Shown here: in pieces, positions 17,657 through 27,023 of the stretch
Numbering within the stretch: the first letter of the stretch is position 1
Layout of the letters: each line of letters starts with the position of its first letter
Assembly: GCA_020442915.1 (NCBI GenBank)
Contig: JAGRJD010000023.1
Span: 1 to 64,000 of the forward strand
Origin: Thiothrix sp.
GTDB taxonomy: Bacteria > Pseudomonadota > Gammaproteobacteria > Thiotrichales > Thiotrichaceae
Length of the DNA: 64,000 bases
Direction of reading: 5' to 3'
Position numbers and translations under genes: made by a program
The notes under the pieces: model-generated
The model's input: the letters and a program-made list of their open reading frames with translations, nothing else
Database searches by the model: none
Told to the model about the DNA's origin: nothing

Positions 17657-18154
17657 ATGTTGTTTAAATTGAATCCCCTGGTACTGCTGACGGTTCTGGC
17701 CCTGCCGCTGGGGCAGGCTCAGGCGGCCAATGTCCAGGGCCAGAAATACGGTGACTGGGGTGGTCAGTGCGAAACCCTGCAGAATCAGGAACAGGTCTGT
17801 TATCTGCAGCAGGTGCTGTCGGAAAAGAGCAATTCACAGCCGGTCATGATCACGGTGCTGGGGTATGGCAAAGGTAAGCAGTTCCCGACCGCTATTTTTG
17901 AGCTGCCCAAGGAGGTGGACATCAACCAGGGTGTGCAGCTGAAAGTGGATCGTTACAATGCCGTCGGTTTCAAGGGCAAATGCTCCCAGACTGGCTGCCG
18001 GGCCGGTTTTACCCTGGATAACCCGCTGACCCAGCAGTTCAGCAAGGGGAAACAGGCCCTGATTGCTTTCAAGAAGCGCGGCCAGCAGGATCCTGTGATC
18101 CTGCCGATATCGCTCAAGGGTGTGGCCCAGGGATTGCAGGCATTGCGCCGCTGA
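17657..18154 (+). CDS. IalB (invasion-associated locus B) family exported protein
   Basis: A 165-residue secreted protein with a clear signal peptide (MLFKLNPLVLLTVLALPLGQ, cleavage after AQA). The mature part begins YGDWGGQCETLQNQEQVCYL, has four cysteines likely to pair, and the phrase LPISLKGVAQGLQAL at the end, as in the IalB family. Function in free-living bacteria is unknown. The ATG at 17657 has a GGGAG site. Confidence 0.85.
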   Translation: MLFKLNPLVLLTVLALPLGQAQAANVQGQKYGDWGGQCETLQNQEQVCYLQQVLSEKSNSQPVMITVLGYGKGKQFPTAIFELPKEVDINQGVQLKVDRYNAVGFKGKCSQTGCRAGFTLDNPLTQQFSKGKQALIAFKKRGQQDPVILPISLKGVAQGLQALRR

Positions 18155-18186
18155 CCCGCAGTGGTCGGCATCCGGTCCGGTTGTGC

Positions 18187-18208
18187 ACCTGCCAGTGGTT
18201 CGGCAGGT
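18187..18208. terminator. Hairpin between convergent genes
   Basis: ACCTGCC (18187-18193) and GGCAGGT (18202-18208) form a 7-bp stem in the 64-bp gap between the IalB gene and the leftward DUF1501 gene. It lacks a T-run, so it is a weak terminator at best. Confidence 0.4.
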
Positions 18209-18218
18209 ACAATCTGTG

Positions 18219-19358
18219 TCAGAGGAAGCGCAGCCGGTTGGCCGTACCCGTTTCCTGCCCCCACCAGTCGCTTTTGATGCTGGCATACAGGTCCCGGAAG
18301 TCTGTGTTGTAAACCAGGTCACCCCGGTTATCCAGGTCCAGCAGTGACGGGTATTCGCCGTACAGGCCGCCCCTGACTTTGCCTCCCATGACCAGATGGC
18401 AGGAGGCGGCACCGTGGTCGGTACCCCGGTTGCCGTTTTCCTGCAGGCGGCGGCCGAACTCGGAATAAGTCATGACCAGTACTTCATTCCACATACCCAG
18501 GTTCAGCAGGTTGGTGCGCAGGGCGGCAAGGTTTTCAGCCAGTACCTGCATCAGGTTGGCATGCGTGTGTAACTGCCCGACATGGGTATCAAATCCCGAC
18601 AGGGTGACTTTGTAGGCGGGGATATTCAGCCCGGTACCAATCAGGGAGTACACGGAATTCAGGCTGCGGCCCAGGGGATTGGCCGGAAACGGTGCCTGTG
18701 GTGCCGGAATGTCCTGCAGATAGGTTTCCAGGCTGTCGGCCAGAATGTTGACCTGATTCTGTACATTGATGATGTGCTGCAGCGCCGGATTGGAGGATGC
18801 TGCCTGAAGCGCATCAATTTTTTTGCTCAGCCTGATGAAACGGGTGGGGTCGGAGATGGACAGGGCACCGCAGGTTTCACCGTATAGCGGCCCCAGATTG
18901 GTATCAACGGCAACCCCCCCCAGCTCATAGCCGGAGAAGCACTGTGCGATCCAGCCGTCTCCACGTTCAGAGGCATCGTGTTCCCCGCTGTCCCAGATTT
19001 CGATCGATTCGAAATGGGAGCGGTTGGGATCAGAGTAGCCCAGCCCCTGCAGCCAGGCCAGTTCACCTTTCTGCCAGGCCGGCAGCAATGGCTGCAGCTG
19101 CGGGTGCAGCCCCACACTGGCGTTAAGCCGGTGCACGTCTGCTGTTGGAATGGCAAGATTCGGACGTGCTGCATGGTAGGCCGTGCTGGTATAGGGAATC
19201 AGGGTATTGAGGCCGTCATTGGCCCCTTTCAGTTCCACCAGTACCAGGATCCGGCGGTTCTGTGCCAGCGTCAGTACATTGTTGGCCAGCACCAGATCGG
19301 GAGCCAGACTGCTCAGGGTCATCAGGCCCAGTCCCTGTAAAAACTGTCTTCTTTTCAT
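18219..19358 (-). CDS. DUF1501 exported protein
   Basis: A 379-residue alkaline-phosphatase-like (sulfatase fold) protein. The N-terminus MKRRQFLQGLGLMTLSSLAP is a Tat-type signal (RRQFLQ). LVELKGANDGLNTLIPY near the start, DPNRSHFESIEIWDSG and VMTYSEFGRRLQENGNRGTDHGAASCHLVMG are DUF1501 hallmarks. It is paired with the DUF1800 gene 13 bases upstream, as almost always. The substrate is unknown. Confidence 0.92.
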   Translation of the reverse strand: MKRRQFLQGLGLMTLSSLAPDLVLANNVLTLAQNRRILVLVELKGANDGLNTLIPYTSTAYHAARPNLAIPTADVHRLNASVGLHPQLQPLLPAWQKGELAWLQGLGYSDPNRSHFESIEIWDSGEHDASERGDGWIAQCFSGYELGGVAVDTNLGPLYGETCGALSISDPTRFIRLSKKIDALQAASSNPALQHIINVQNQVNILADSLETYLQDIPAPQAPFPANPLGRSLNSVYSLIGTGLNIPAYKVTLSGFDTHVGQLHTHANLMQVLAENLAALRTNLLNLGMWNEVLVMTYSEFGRRLQENGNRGTDHGAASCHLVMGGKVRGGLYGEYPSLLDLDNRGDLVYNTDFRDLYASIKSDWWGQETGTANRLRFL

Positions 19359-19371
19359 GGCAAGTACCTTG

Positions 19372-20796
19372 TTAGCGCAACTGGTAGGCAGGGTCTTTCA
19401 TCAGCACAAACAGCAGGTCTGACAAGGGCTGATGACAATCGGGTCGGGACAGGGATGGCAGTGGCAGCAGCCACTGTTCCAGTGCAGCGACATCGATATT
19501 GCAGGTTGCGGTCGCTGTGGCGGTTATGGCTGCTTCGGTACCGGTAAAGCGTGCAAACAGCCCGGCCAGCAACTGGTCCAGTTGCTGGTTGGACAGGTTT
19601 TTCGGCGACGGTACTGCGGGTTCCTGCTGTAGCAGCATCCGGGCCGGTATCGCTGTCGTCAGGCCGTTGCCATACTCGGTTGTCAGCTTGCTGATCAGGT
19701 CATGCCGCCGGGTCAGGGTGGTATTGCTGATCCAGCTGAAACCGCCACGCCAGCCTTTGACATCGGGTGGATAAAACAGGTTCTGACCCAGCTGCAGATT
19801 GGCCTTACGCAAAAATTCATAGTCGCTGATTTCCGTTTTCAGTTCCCGCAGCAGTCCGATGGAAAATTCAACCGGGGACTTGATCAGGGCGCCACGGTTG
19901 CGCCCGTCCCAGAAGGGCTGGCTTTGTACTACTGCACTGAGCAGGGCAGTAATTTCGTACCCACTCTCACGAAACGTTCTGGCCCACTGGGTGATGATGG
20001 CTGGATCAGGCGGCTCCGGGTTGATGAATCCGGCCCAGAATTTTTCGGCGATGAATTCGGCAGTACGGGGTTGGCGCAGGATGATGTTGATAATGTCGGT
20101 ACTGTTGAAATTGCCGGTCTCGCCCAAAAAGGTTTTTTCAGCTTTGTCATGGCGCCAGACCTTGAAAACGGCTTTACCGGTTTTATAGTCGAACTGCCAG
20201 CCGGTCAGCGAGCGGGCCGCTTCCACAATGTCGCGTTCGGTATAGTGCCCCTCACCCAGGGTAAACAGTTCCAGCAGTTCGCGGGCGAAATTTTCATTCG
20301 GGCTGTTGACAGCATTACTGGCACCATCCAGATAACGCAGCATGGCCGGATCAAAGACGATTTCCTGCAGCAGGTTGGCGAAGTTGCCCAGTGCATGGGT
20401 TCTGAACAGTTGATTCTGGCGGTACATGAGCTGGGGCCAGGCGACAGAATCGGCATTGGAGGTGAAATGGTTGTGCCAGAACAGGGTCATACGTTCCAGC
20501 AGCGGATACGGGGTTTCATGAATCAGCTGTAACCACCAGCAGGTAAGCTCCCGGCACTCTTGGCGAGCCTGGGTGCGCACAGCCCGACGTTCATCGGTAT
20601 CCATTGCCTGAAATCCCGAGATGGCTTCCCAGGGCGTCAGTGTAGGAGCTGCAGGGAGATAAGCCACCGGTGGTGTCAGGCTTGAAAGTACCTGATCCAC
20701 CCGGCTGCCGATCCGCTCCTCGCAAAGTGCGTCATTGGTCCCCATTTCCAGACGCGCACCCAAGTGTCGCGCCGCACTGTAGTTTTCCAGGATCAT
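19372..20796 (-). CDS. DUF1800 protein
   Basis: A 474-residue protein of the DUF1800 family, the constant partner of DUF1501. Family segments are RMTLFWHNHFTSNAD, NFANLLQEIVFDPAMLRYLDG, NENFARELLELFTLGEGHY, RSLTGWQFD and GLLRELKTEI, and the late DVKGWRGGFSWISNTTL. It is the first gene of the two-gene operon and shows no clear signal peptide at the chosen start. Role unknown; other members have been linked to surface or polymer metabolism. Confidence 0.92.
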   Translation of the reverse strand: MILENYSAARHLGARLEMGTNDALCEERIGSRVDQVLSSLTPPVAYLPAAPTLTPWEAISGFQAMDTDERRAVRTQARQECRELTCWWLQLIHETPYPLLERMTLFWHNHFTSNADSVAWPQLMYRQNQLFRTHALGNFANLLQEIVFDPAMLRYLDGASNAVNSPNENFARELLELFTLGEGHYTERDIVEAARSLTGWQFDYKTGKAVFKVWRHDKAEKTFLGETGNFNSTDIINIILRQPRTAEFIAEKFWAGFINPEPPDPAIITQWARTFRESGYEITALLSAVVQSQPFWDGRNRGALIKSPVEFSIGLLRELKTEISDYEFLRKANLQLGQNLFYPPDVKGWRGGFSWISNTTLTRRHDLISKLTTEYGNGLTTAIPARMLLQQEPAVPSPKNLSNQQLDQLLAGLFARFTGTEAAITATATATCNIDVAALEQWLLPLPSLSRPDCHQPLSDLLFVLMKDPAYQLR

Positions 20797-20908
20797 GGCT
20801 GTTGTTATTCCGAGTTGGCTGCTTTTTTATTAATATAATCAATGCTGGATAAGCAGACTATTTTACGAGACAGGCGGCACGGGAGTGGCCACCGATCCCG
20901 ACGGGGGC

Positions 20909-22531
20909 TTATTCCAGACCTTGGCTGTGCAGGTATTCGTCGTAGCTGCCCCGGTAGTCCACAATGTCACCGTTGCCTTTCACATCCAGAATGCGGTTGG
21001 CAATGGAGCTGACGAACTCACGGTCATGGGAGACAAACAGCAGTGTGCCCTGGTAAATACCCAGTGCACCGTTCAGGGATTCAATGGATTCCATGTCCAG
21101 GTGATTGGTCGGCTCGTCCATCACCAGTACATTGGTACGCATCAGCATCAGCTTGCCGAAAATCATGCGCCCCTTCTCGCCCCCGGACAGCACGCGCACC
21201 GGCTTTTTCACATTGTCACCGGAAAACAGCAGACGGCCCAGGGTACCCCGGATCAGGGTTTCCACATCCTCACCCTCATAACCGCCTTCACGCACGTAAT
21301 CGGCTACCCACTCGGTCAGGTTTTTATCGCTGTCGAATTCAGCTTCGTGATCCTGGTCGTAAGATGAGGTGGCGGCTTTTTCCGCCCATTTGATGCTGCC
21401 GGCACCGGGAGTCAGCTGCCCGAGCAGCAGCTTGACCAGCGTGGTTTTACCGGCACCGTTTTCACCGATGATGGCAATTTTGTCACCGGCATCCACTGTC
21501 AGTTTGAAGTCCCTGATCAGGGGCTGGCTCATACCTTCATAGGCAAAATCAAGCCCTTCCACTTCCAGTGCAAAGCGGTGCAGGCGGTTTTTTTCATCAT
21601 ACTCAAAGCGCATCCATGGATACTGGCGGCTGGAGGGCTTGATATCTTCGGGGCGGATTTTTTCGATCAGCTTGCGGCGGCTGGTGGCCTGGCGTGATTT
21701 GGACTTGTTGGCCGAAACCCGGCGGATGAACTCTTGCAGCTCGGCAATGCGTTCCTTGGCTTTGGCGTTGGCCTGCTGCTGGCGCTCACGGGCCTGGGTG
21801 GAGGCTTCCATGAAGTCATCATAATTGCCGGGATAGACCTGAATTTTGCCATAATCCAGATCGGCGATATGGGTGCAGACCTGGTTCAGGAAATGGCGGT
21901 CGTGCGAGATGATCACCATGGTGGACTCGCGTTCATTGAGGGTGTTTTCCAGCCAGCGGATGGTGTTGATATCAAGGTTGTTGGTCGGTTCGTCCAGCAG
22001 CAGGATGTCCGGGTTGGCAAACAGGGCCTGACACAGCAGCACCCGCAGTTTCCACCCCGGTGCTACTGCCGACATCGGGCCGTTATGCTGTTCTGTCGGA
22101 ATACCGACCGCCAGCAGCAGTTCTCCGGCACGTGCTTCGGCGGTGTAGCCATCCATTTCAGCAAACTGGCCTTCCAGCTCGGCAGCCCGCATGTAGTCAT
22201 CTTCCGTGGCATCCGGATTGGCATAGATGGCATCGCGTTCACTCATCACCGTCCACATTTCCTCGTGCCCCTGCAGCACCACATCCAGCACACGCTGATG
22301 CTCATAGGCGAACTGGTCCTGGCGCAGGTAGGCCATACGCTCGTGCGGCTCCTTGGAGACATTGCCGGCACTGGATTCCTGCAGGCCACACAGGATTTTC
22401 ATGAAGGTGGATTTGCCGGCACCGTTGGCCCCGATCAGGCCGTAACGGTTGCCTTCCCCGAACTTGACCGAGACGTTCTCGAACAGGGGTTTGGCGCTGA
22501 ATTGCATGGTGATGTTGGCGGCGACCAGCAT
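20909..22531 (-). CDS. ybiT: ABC-F ATPase, YbiT type
   Basis: Ribosome-associated ABC-F protein with two ATPase domains and no membrane part, 540 residues. Walker A motifs are GANGAGKST and GENGAGKTT. The first domain has the atypical signature [11 protein letters not shown] with [11 protein letters not shown], characteristic of YbiT; the second has LSGGEKGRM with [10 protein letters not shown]. The linker (about residues 240-300) is charged and helical. It stands alone. Members modulate translation on stalled ribosomes. Confidence 0.94.
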   Translation of the reverse strand: MLVAANITMQFSAKPLFENVSVKFGEGNRYGLIGANGAGKSTFMKILCGLQESSAGNVSKEPHERMAYLRQDQFAYEHQRVLDVVLQGHEEMWTVMSERDAIYANPDATEDDYMRAAELEGQFAEMDGYTAEARAGELLLAVGIPTEQHNGPMSAVAPGWKLRVLLCQALFANPDILLLDEPTNNLDINTIRWLENTLNERESTMVIISHDRHFLNQVCTHIADLDYGKIQVYPGNYDDFMEASTQARERQQQANAKAKERIAELQEFIRRVSANKSKSRQATSRRKLIEKIRPEDIKPSSRQYPWMRFEYDEKNRLHRFALEVEGLDFAYEGMSQPLIRDFKLTVDAGDKIAIIGENGAGKTTLVKLLLGQLTPGAGSIKWAEKAATSSYDQDHEAEFDSDKNLTEWVADYVREGGYEGEDVETLIRGTLGRLLFSGDNVKKPVRVLSGGEKGRMIFGKLMLMRTNVLVMDEPTNHLDMESIESLNGALGIYQGTLLFVSHDREFVSSIANRILDVKGNGDIVDYRGSYDEYLHSQGLE

Positions 22532-22633
22532 GAATGGATTCCTGTGAAAAGTAAGTGGTACATAAAGCGAGGCGCTACTGTACCACTTCCCATGCGGCGT
22601 TACAGCACCGGCAGCCCCGGTTTGAACAGATGG

Positions 22634-23929
22634 CTACTTCCCTGTCATTTTCCTGCGGATGTCATTGATGTTGTGCCCGGTCAGACGTGCCAGAGTCCGG
22701 GCCTCCTGTTCCCGCCGCTCCCGCAGCTGAGCCAGATAGCGTTTCCCTGCCGGACAGCGGGTTTCGCCCTCAAAGGCATGACGGATAATGTAACGGCCCT
22801 GGAAATTTTCGCGGTTGCCGGTGCTCTGGAACATCAGGTCCTCGGGGAAATGATGGCGGTCATAGCGGACATGCAGGCGGGTGATGTACACATCCTGCCC
22901 ACCAGCACTCTGGCTGTCCGGGTCGACCCAGAACGCGCCCAGCTCCCGTAGCTGGCGGGCGGAAAGTGGATCGGCAGCGCAGGGGTCACACCAGCCCATA
23001 TCCCAGGCATATTCCAGAAATACCGATTTGCCGCCTTCACGTTCGACACTGGTGCGGAACATGTCGCGGTAGAAACGGGTGAATTCCCTGCTGTCCTTGA
23101 TGTAGGCGGGGACTTCCACATCACTGGGCAGGCGGATGGTACGGTAATTGGTGGTTTCCACCCGCCCGTTGCGGCTCAGGGCATAGATGAACAGCTCCTG
23201 CTTACCCTGAGCATTCACGGTACCGAGGCGGATCGGCAGCATGAACTTGCGGTAATCATAGGCAATGCGGATCGGACGCAGGCGGGTATAGCCACTCTGG
23301 CTGTATTCCTTGAGATTGACCTTGGCCACGAAAAACTTCATGTCCTGCTTCAGGTAACTGCCCACCACCGGTTCGGCACCGTTGGGCAGTCTGTAGCCCT
23401 GCTCCCGCAGCCAGGTCACCAGTCCCCCGCTTTCTTTGGCGGACAGCAGCAGGATGTCGTATTCAGCCACGGTATAACGTGCCTCGACGGTCACACCCAG
23501 CTGACGGGCCCGGGCAGCGGGTGCTGATGGCCGCATCATGGGCCGGGGTGCCATGACCGGCGCTGGCAGTGCCTCGTAAACCGGTGCACAGGGATCAGGG
23601 TCGAAATATTCCACCAGACGCGGGGCGGAATAGGCGTCCAGCTGCTGCAGGGTGGCATGATTGACCACGCTGATCTGTTCCTTGCGCAGGACGCTGGGGA
23701 CGGGAATCACCATGGCAAAGTCTTTCACATTGCCCTTGAAATCACTGGCCATGGTCACAACGTTGCGCTGGCCGTCACGCACGTAAACGACCTGTGAAGA
23801 CTCATTGAACAGGCCGGTATCCGCCTTGGCGACATAGAAGCCGCAGAAGGCGGCGGCCTGGGTGCTGATTCCCAGCAGGGCAAGGCCCAGCAGTGCGGGC
23901 AGCACCGGGGCAAAACGTTTCACAAACAT
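22634..23929 (-). CDS. DUF2330 exported protein
   Basis: A 431-residue secreted protein. The signal peptide (KRFAPVLPALLGLALLGIST, cleavage after QAAA) is followed by FCGFYVAKADTGLFNESSQV and FAMVIPVPSVL, which typify DUF2330. Several cysteines lie in YFDPDPCAPVYE, MGWCDPCAADPLS and ETRCPAG. The start at 23929 has an AAGGAGT site and overlaps the stop of the RnfD-like gene (TGATG). The family has no known function. Confidence 0.85.
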   Translation of the reverse strand: MFVKRFAPVLPALLGLALLGISTQAAAFCGFYVAKADTGLFNESSQVVYVRDGQRNVVTMASDFKGNVKDFAMVIPVPSVLRKEQISVVNHATLQQLDAYSAPRLVEYFDPDPCAPVYEALPAPVMAPRPMMRPSAPAARARQLGVTVEARYTVAEYDILLLSAKESGGLVTWLREQGYRLPNGAEPVVGSYLKQDMKFFVAKVNLKEYSQSGYTRLRPIRIAYDYRKFMLPIRLGTVNAQGKQELFIYALSRNGRVETTNYRTIRLPSDVEVPAYIKDSREFTRFYRDMFRTSVEREGGKSVFLEYAWDMGWCDPCAADPLSARQLRELGAFWVDPDSQSAGGQDVYITRLHVRYDRHHFPEDLMFQSTGNRENFQGRYIIRHAFEGETRCPAGKRYLAQLRERREQEARTLARLTGHNINDIRRKMTGK

Positions 23930-24747
23930 CAGACACGACTCCTTTCCGGCCAGTGGTAGGACACGCCGGCAAAACGCAGGTTGAGTACCGGCACCAGGGG
24001 GGATGACAGTGCCAGGGCATAAAGAAACGCATTGGGGATGAACCAGCCGTACTGGAGCAGCCAGCCCAGTACCGCAACCCCGCCCCCGAAGGCGACTTTG
24101 GCAGCCGGTGCACGGGGCAGGGTCATGGGGTCGGACAGCATGAAAAAGGCAAAGATCAGCAGCGCACCATTCTGGAGCTGATGCAGCGGTATGGCCCAGG
24201 GGTCTCCCAGCCACAGGGCACGCCCGAGCAGCAGCACTGCATAGACCAGCAGAAACGTCAGACTGGCCAGCATCTGGCGCCAGCCCAGCAGCCATACCAG
24301 TCCGGCTCCGGCCAGTACCAGCCCGACCCACAGCGCCTGCCCCCATTTACCGGGTGTGACCCAGGCATCCGTGGTCAGCAGCAGGACCACCACAATACCA
24401 ATATTGGAGGGATTGAAAACATGACGCCCATGGTGCCGTACCAGAAATTTGCTGCCGATGGCAATGATGGCAGCGAGTACGAGCCAGCCCCAGTGTGCAG
24501 CCTGCAGCAGGATGGTGATGGACAGGCTGGTATTGATGGCACTCAGGCTTTGCAGTGGCAACTGCAGGTGGCGCAGAAACAGCCACTGGCTGGCGAGGGC
24601 GGTGGCCAGCACGGCCGCCATGTGCTGCCACGGAATGCTGAACGCAAGGCTGAAGCAGCCGATGACCAGCAGACTGCACTGAACCAGGAGCTGGTAGTAA
24701 CGCGGGTCCGGGCATAAAACGTGTTTCGGCGCTGATGTGGGGACCAT
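23929..24747 (-). CDS. RnfD/NqrB-like membrane protein
   Basis: A 272-residue polytopic membrane protein with about eight hydrophobic helices. KFLVRHHGRHVFNPSNIGIV and FFMLSDPMTLPRAP resemble the NQR2/RnfD/RnfE family, in which a nearby Thr carries covalent FMN (the SDPMT context fits). No other Rnf or Nqr subunits are near. The only partner is the DUF2330 gene, translationally coupled. A flavin-linked membrane electron carrier for an exported protein is an inference. Confidence 0.78.
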   Translation of the reverse strand: MVPTSAPKHVLCPDPRYYQLLVQCSLLVIGCFSLAFSIPWQHMAAVLATALASQWLFLRHLQLPLQSLSAINTSLSITILLQAAHWGWLVLAAIIAIGSKFLVRHHGRHVFNPSNIGIVVVLLLTTDAWVTPGKWGQALWVGLVLAGAGLVWLLGWRQMLASLTFLLVYAVLLLGRALWLGDPWAIPLHQLQNGALLIFAFFMLSDPMTLPRAPAAKVAFGGGVAVLGWLLQYGWFIPNAFLYALALSSPLVPVLNLRFAGVSYHWPERSRV

Positions 24748-24831
24748 TGGGACTTTTTTGACTCCTCGCAGTGTCAGGTTGTCCGGCAGCTGTTCTGGCT
24801 GCTGCCATAGTCAATGGATGGTTGTCAGGCG

Positions 24832-24869
24832 AAAAAGTTCAGGCATGAACGGCCCCTGTTGCAGGGGCC
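24832..24869 (-). terminator. Double-hairpin terminator after TRAP operon 1
   Basis: On the minus strand a strong stem (GGCCCCTG/CAGGGGCC, 24851-24869) is followed directly by GTTCA-TGCC-TGAAC (24837-24850) and five T residues. It follows dctM. Confidence 0.85.
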
Positions 24870-24922
24870 GGGAGAAAAAGTCCGGCAGCCGCAGCCGCCG
24901 GAATCCTCTCTCTCCTCTTTTA

Positions 24923-26278
24923 TTATTTGGTGATGATTTCCGGTCCCATCATCAGAACGGGCAGCCAGGTGGAAATCCAGGGTATATAGGTCACAATGAT
25001 CAAAAACAGGAACATGATGGCCAGCCAGGGCATGGCCGCCTTGACCACCCGCATCATCGACATCTGCGCCACCCCGGCGGTAACAAACAGGTTCAGGCCC
25101 ACGGGTGGCGTGATCATGCCGATTTCCATGTTGACCACCATGATGATGCCAAGGTGAATCGGATCAATACCCAGTTGCATGGCAATCGGGAACACCAGTG
25201 GTGCCACGATGATCAGAAGGCCGGACGGTTCCATGAACTGGCCACCGATCAGCAACAGTATGTTGACCATGATCAGGAAAGTGATCGGTCCCAAGCCTGC
25301 TCCGAGCATGGCTTCCGTTATCATCTGCGGAATCCGCTCTTCCGTCAAGACATGTTTTAAAATCAGGGCATTGGCAATGATGAACATCAGCATGATGGTG
25401 AGCTTGCCGGCGTCAAACAGGGTATCACGGGTATCCTTGTGCCAGAATACGGCAAAGGTCTTCAATAGCGGATTGCCACCGGCAGTGGCAAACGGCCCCA
25501 TGTCCTTGTAGACATAGTTGGCAATCAGGAAGGCATAGACCGCCGCAACGGCAGCTGCTTCGGTCGGTGTGAAGATGCCGCCATAAATTCCGCCCAGAAT
25601 GATCACGATCAGCATCAGGCCCCACAGGGCATCACGGGCTGAAGCCATGACTTCCCCCCAGCCGACAAAAGGCTGGGCCGGCAGCTTCTTGATCCGGGCA
25701 GCGACATAGATGCCGATCATGAGCATCACACCGGCCAGAATGCCCGGAATGACCCCTCCCAGGAACATGCGTCCGACCGAGACATCGGTGGCGGCGGAAT
25801 AGACCACCATGACAATGGACGGTGGAATCAGGATGCCCAGGGTGCCTGCGTTGCAGATCAGGCCGGCAGCGAATTCACGGGTATAGCCGGCGCTCATCAT
25901 GCCCGCGATGACGATGGAACCGATGGCGACCACGGTCGCCGGTGAAGAGCCGGACAGGGCGGCAAACAGCATGCAGGCAAACACGGATGCAATCCCGAGC
26001 CCCCCCCGCACCGAGCCGGTCATAGCGATGGCGAAGCGGATGATGCGCCGGGCGACTCCGCCGGTGGACATGAAGCTGGAGGCCAGGATGAAGAACGGGA
26101 TGGCCAGCAGGGTGAAATGGCCCTGAAAGGCATTGAACAGGGTCTGGGCCACCGAAGCCAGTGAGGTATCGGAATGGATCATCAGGAAGATGATGCTGGA
26201 AAGCCCCAAGGATACCGCAATCGGTACCCCGATCAGCATCAGGGCGATGACCATCAGAAACAGCAGAATGATTGACAT
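24923..26278 (-). CDS. dctM: TRAP transporter large permease DctM (system 1)
   Basis: Large membrane subunit of a tripartite ATP-independent periplasmic transporter, 451 residues with 12 or more helices. It uses the Na+ gradient to import the substrate handed over by DctP. Family segments are FALIPFFILASSFMSTGGVA-like text (LAIPFFILASSF), LSGSSPATVVAIGS, AGTLGILIPPSIVMVVY and GMITPPVGLNLFVTAGV. It ends two bases from dctQ in the order dctP-dctQ-dctM. Confidence 0.96.
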   Translation of the reverse strand: MSIILLFLMVIALMLIGVPIAVSLGLSSIIFLMIHSDTSLASVAQTLFNAFQGHFTLLAIPFFILASSFMSTGGVARRIIRFAIAMTGSVRGGLGIASVFACMLFAALSGSSPATVVAIGSIVIAGMMSAGYTREFAAGLICNAGTLGILIPPSIVMVVYSAATDVSVGRMFLGGVIPGILAGVMLMIGIYVAARIKKLPAQPFVGWGEVMASARDALWGLMLIVIILGGIYGGIFTPTEAAAVAAVYAFLIANYVYKDMGPFATAGGNPLLKTFAVFWHKDTRDTLFDAGKLTIMLMFIIANALILKHVLTEERIPQMITEAMLGAGLGPITFLIMVNILLLIGGQFMEPSGLLIIVAPLVFPIAMQLGIDPIHLGIIMVVNMEIGMITPPVGLNLFVTAGVAQMSMMRVVKAAMPWLAIMFLFLIIVTYIPWISTWLPVLMMGPEIITK

Positions 26279-26280
26279 GC

Positions 26281-26907
26281 CTATTTTCCTCCCTGTTGCT
26301 GGGCCACGACTTCTTCCAGTGCTTCTTCGGCTTCATGACTGGCGATCAGGGTATCGATTTCACCGCGCCAGATGCGGATGGCCTGCTGTATGAAACGGAA
26401 AGTCAGCAGGGCCAGACCCAGTGGCAGGGCCAGATAAGGCAGGAAGCGCGGGAGCTTTTCATATTTCTCGCCGTCATTGAGCCAGTCCGCCAGAAACTGC
26501 AGAAAGGCCGGCATGGGGATGTCCTGGGTTTCCATGAAGGCACGGGTGGTGACAAAGGGATACCAGTAATTCCAGGAGCCATACAGCAGCAGCAGGCTGT
26601 AGGCCAGACAGGCCAGCACGGAAGCGAGTGCCAGCCAGCGCCGGGTGCTGGAACTCAGCAGGTTGATAACGACGTCCACGCCGATGTGAAAATGTTTTTT
26701 CACCCCGTAGGACATGCCCATCAGGACCAGCCAGGCAAACAGGAATACCGTGGTTTCCAGAGCCCAGAGAATGTTGGCGTTGAAGAGATAACGGGCGACG
26801 ACGTTGACAAAGGTGATCAGGGTCATCAGGCCCAGACAGACAGCAATACTGGTTTCCTCGATTTCGTCAAAAAAGCTTTTGGGACGAGCGGAACTGGCAC
26901 TACTCAT
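26281..26907 (-). CDS. dctQ: TRAP transporter small permease DctQ (system 1)
   Basis: Small membrane subunit with four predicted helices that joins DctM. 208 residues. The conserved segment LWALETTVFLFAWLVLMGMS followed by KKHFHIGVDVVINLL is typical of DctQ. It is longer than average because of a cytoplasmic tail of Glu and Gln residues at the end. It lies between dctP, from which a hairpin separates it, and dctM. Confidence 0.93.
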   Translation of the reverse strand: MSSASSARPKSFFDEIEETSIAVCLGLMTLITFVNVVARYLFNANILWALETTVFLFAWLVLMGMSYGVKKHFHIGVDVVINLLSSSTRRWLALASVLACLAYSLLLLYGSWNYWYPFVTTRAFMETQDIPMPAFLQFLADWLNDGEKYEKLPRFLPYLALPLGLALLTFRFIQQAIRIWRGEIDTLIASHEAEEALEEVVAQQQGGK

Positions 26908-26971
26908 CAGGCAACTCCTCCATTTGCGTGGTGAAACTCCGTTTGGAAACGGTCGTTTGGGTGGTGTGTGG

Positions 26972-27001
26972 GCAGCGCCCCCTGAGTATCGGGAGCGCTG
27001 C
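26972..27001 (-). promoter_or_regulatory. Hairpin between dctP and dctQ
   Basis: GCAGCGC and GCGCTGC flank an inner CCC/GGG stem with one mismatch in the 116-bp gap. With no T-run it is more likely a partial terminator or an mRNA-stabilising stem than a full stop, which would let the binding protein be made in excess over the permease. Confidence 0.55.
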
Positions 27002-27023
27002 TGAGCCGGGTCAGCGTATCCGT

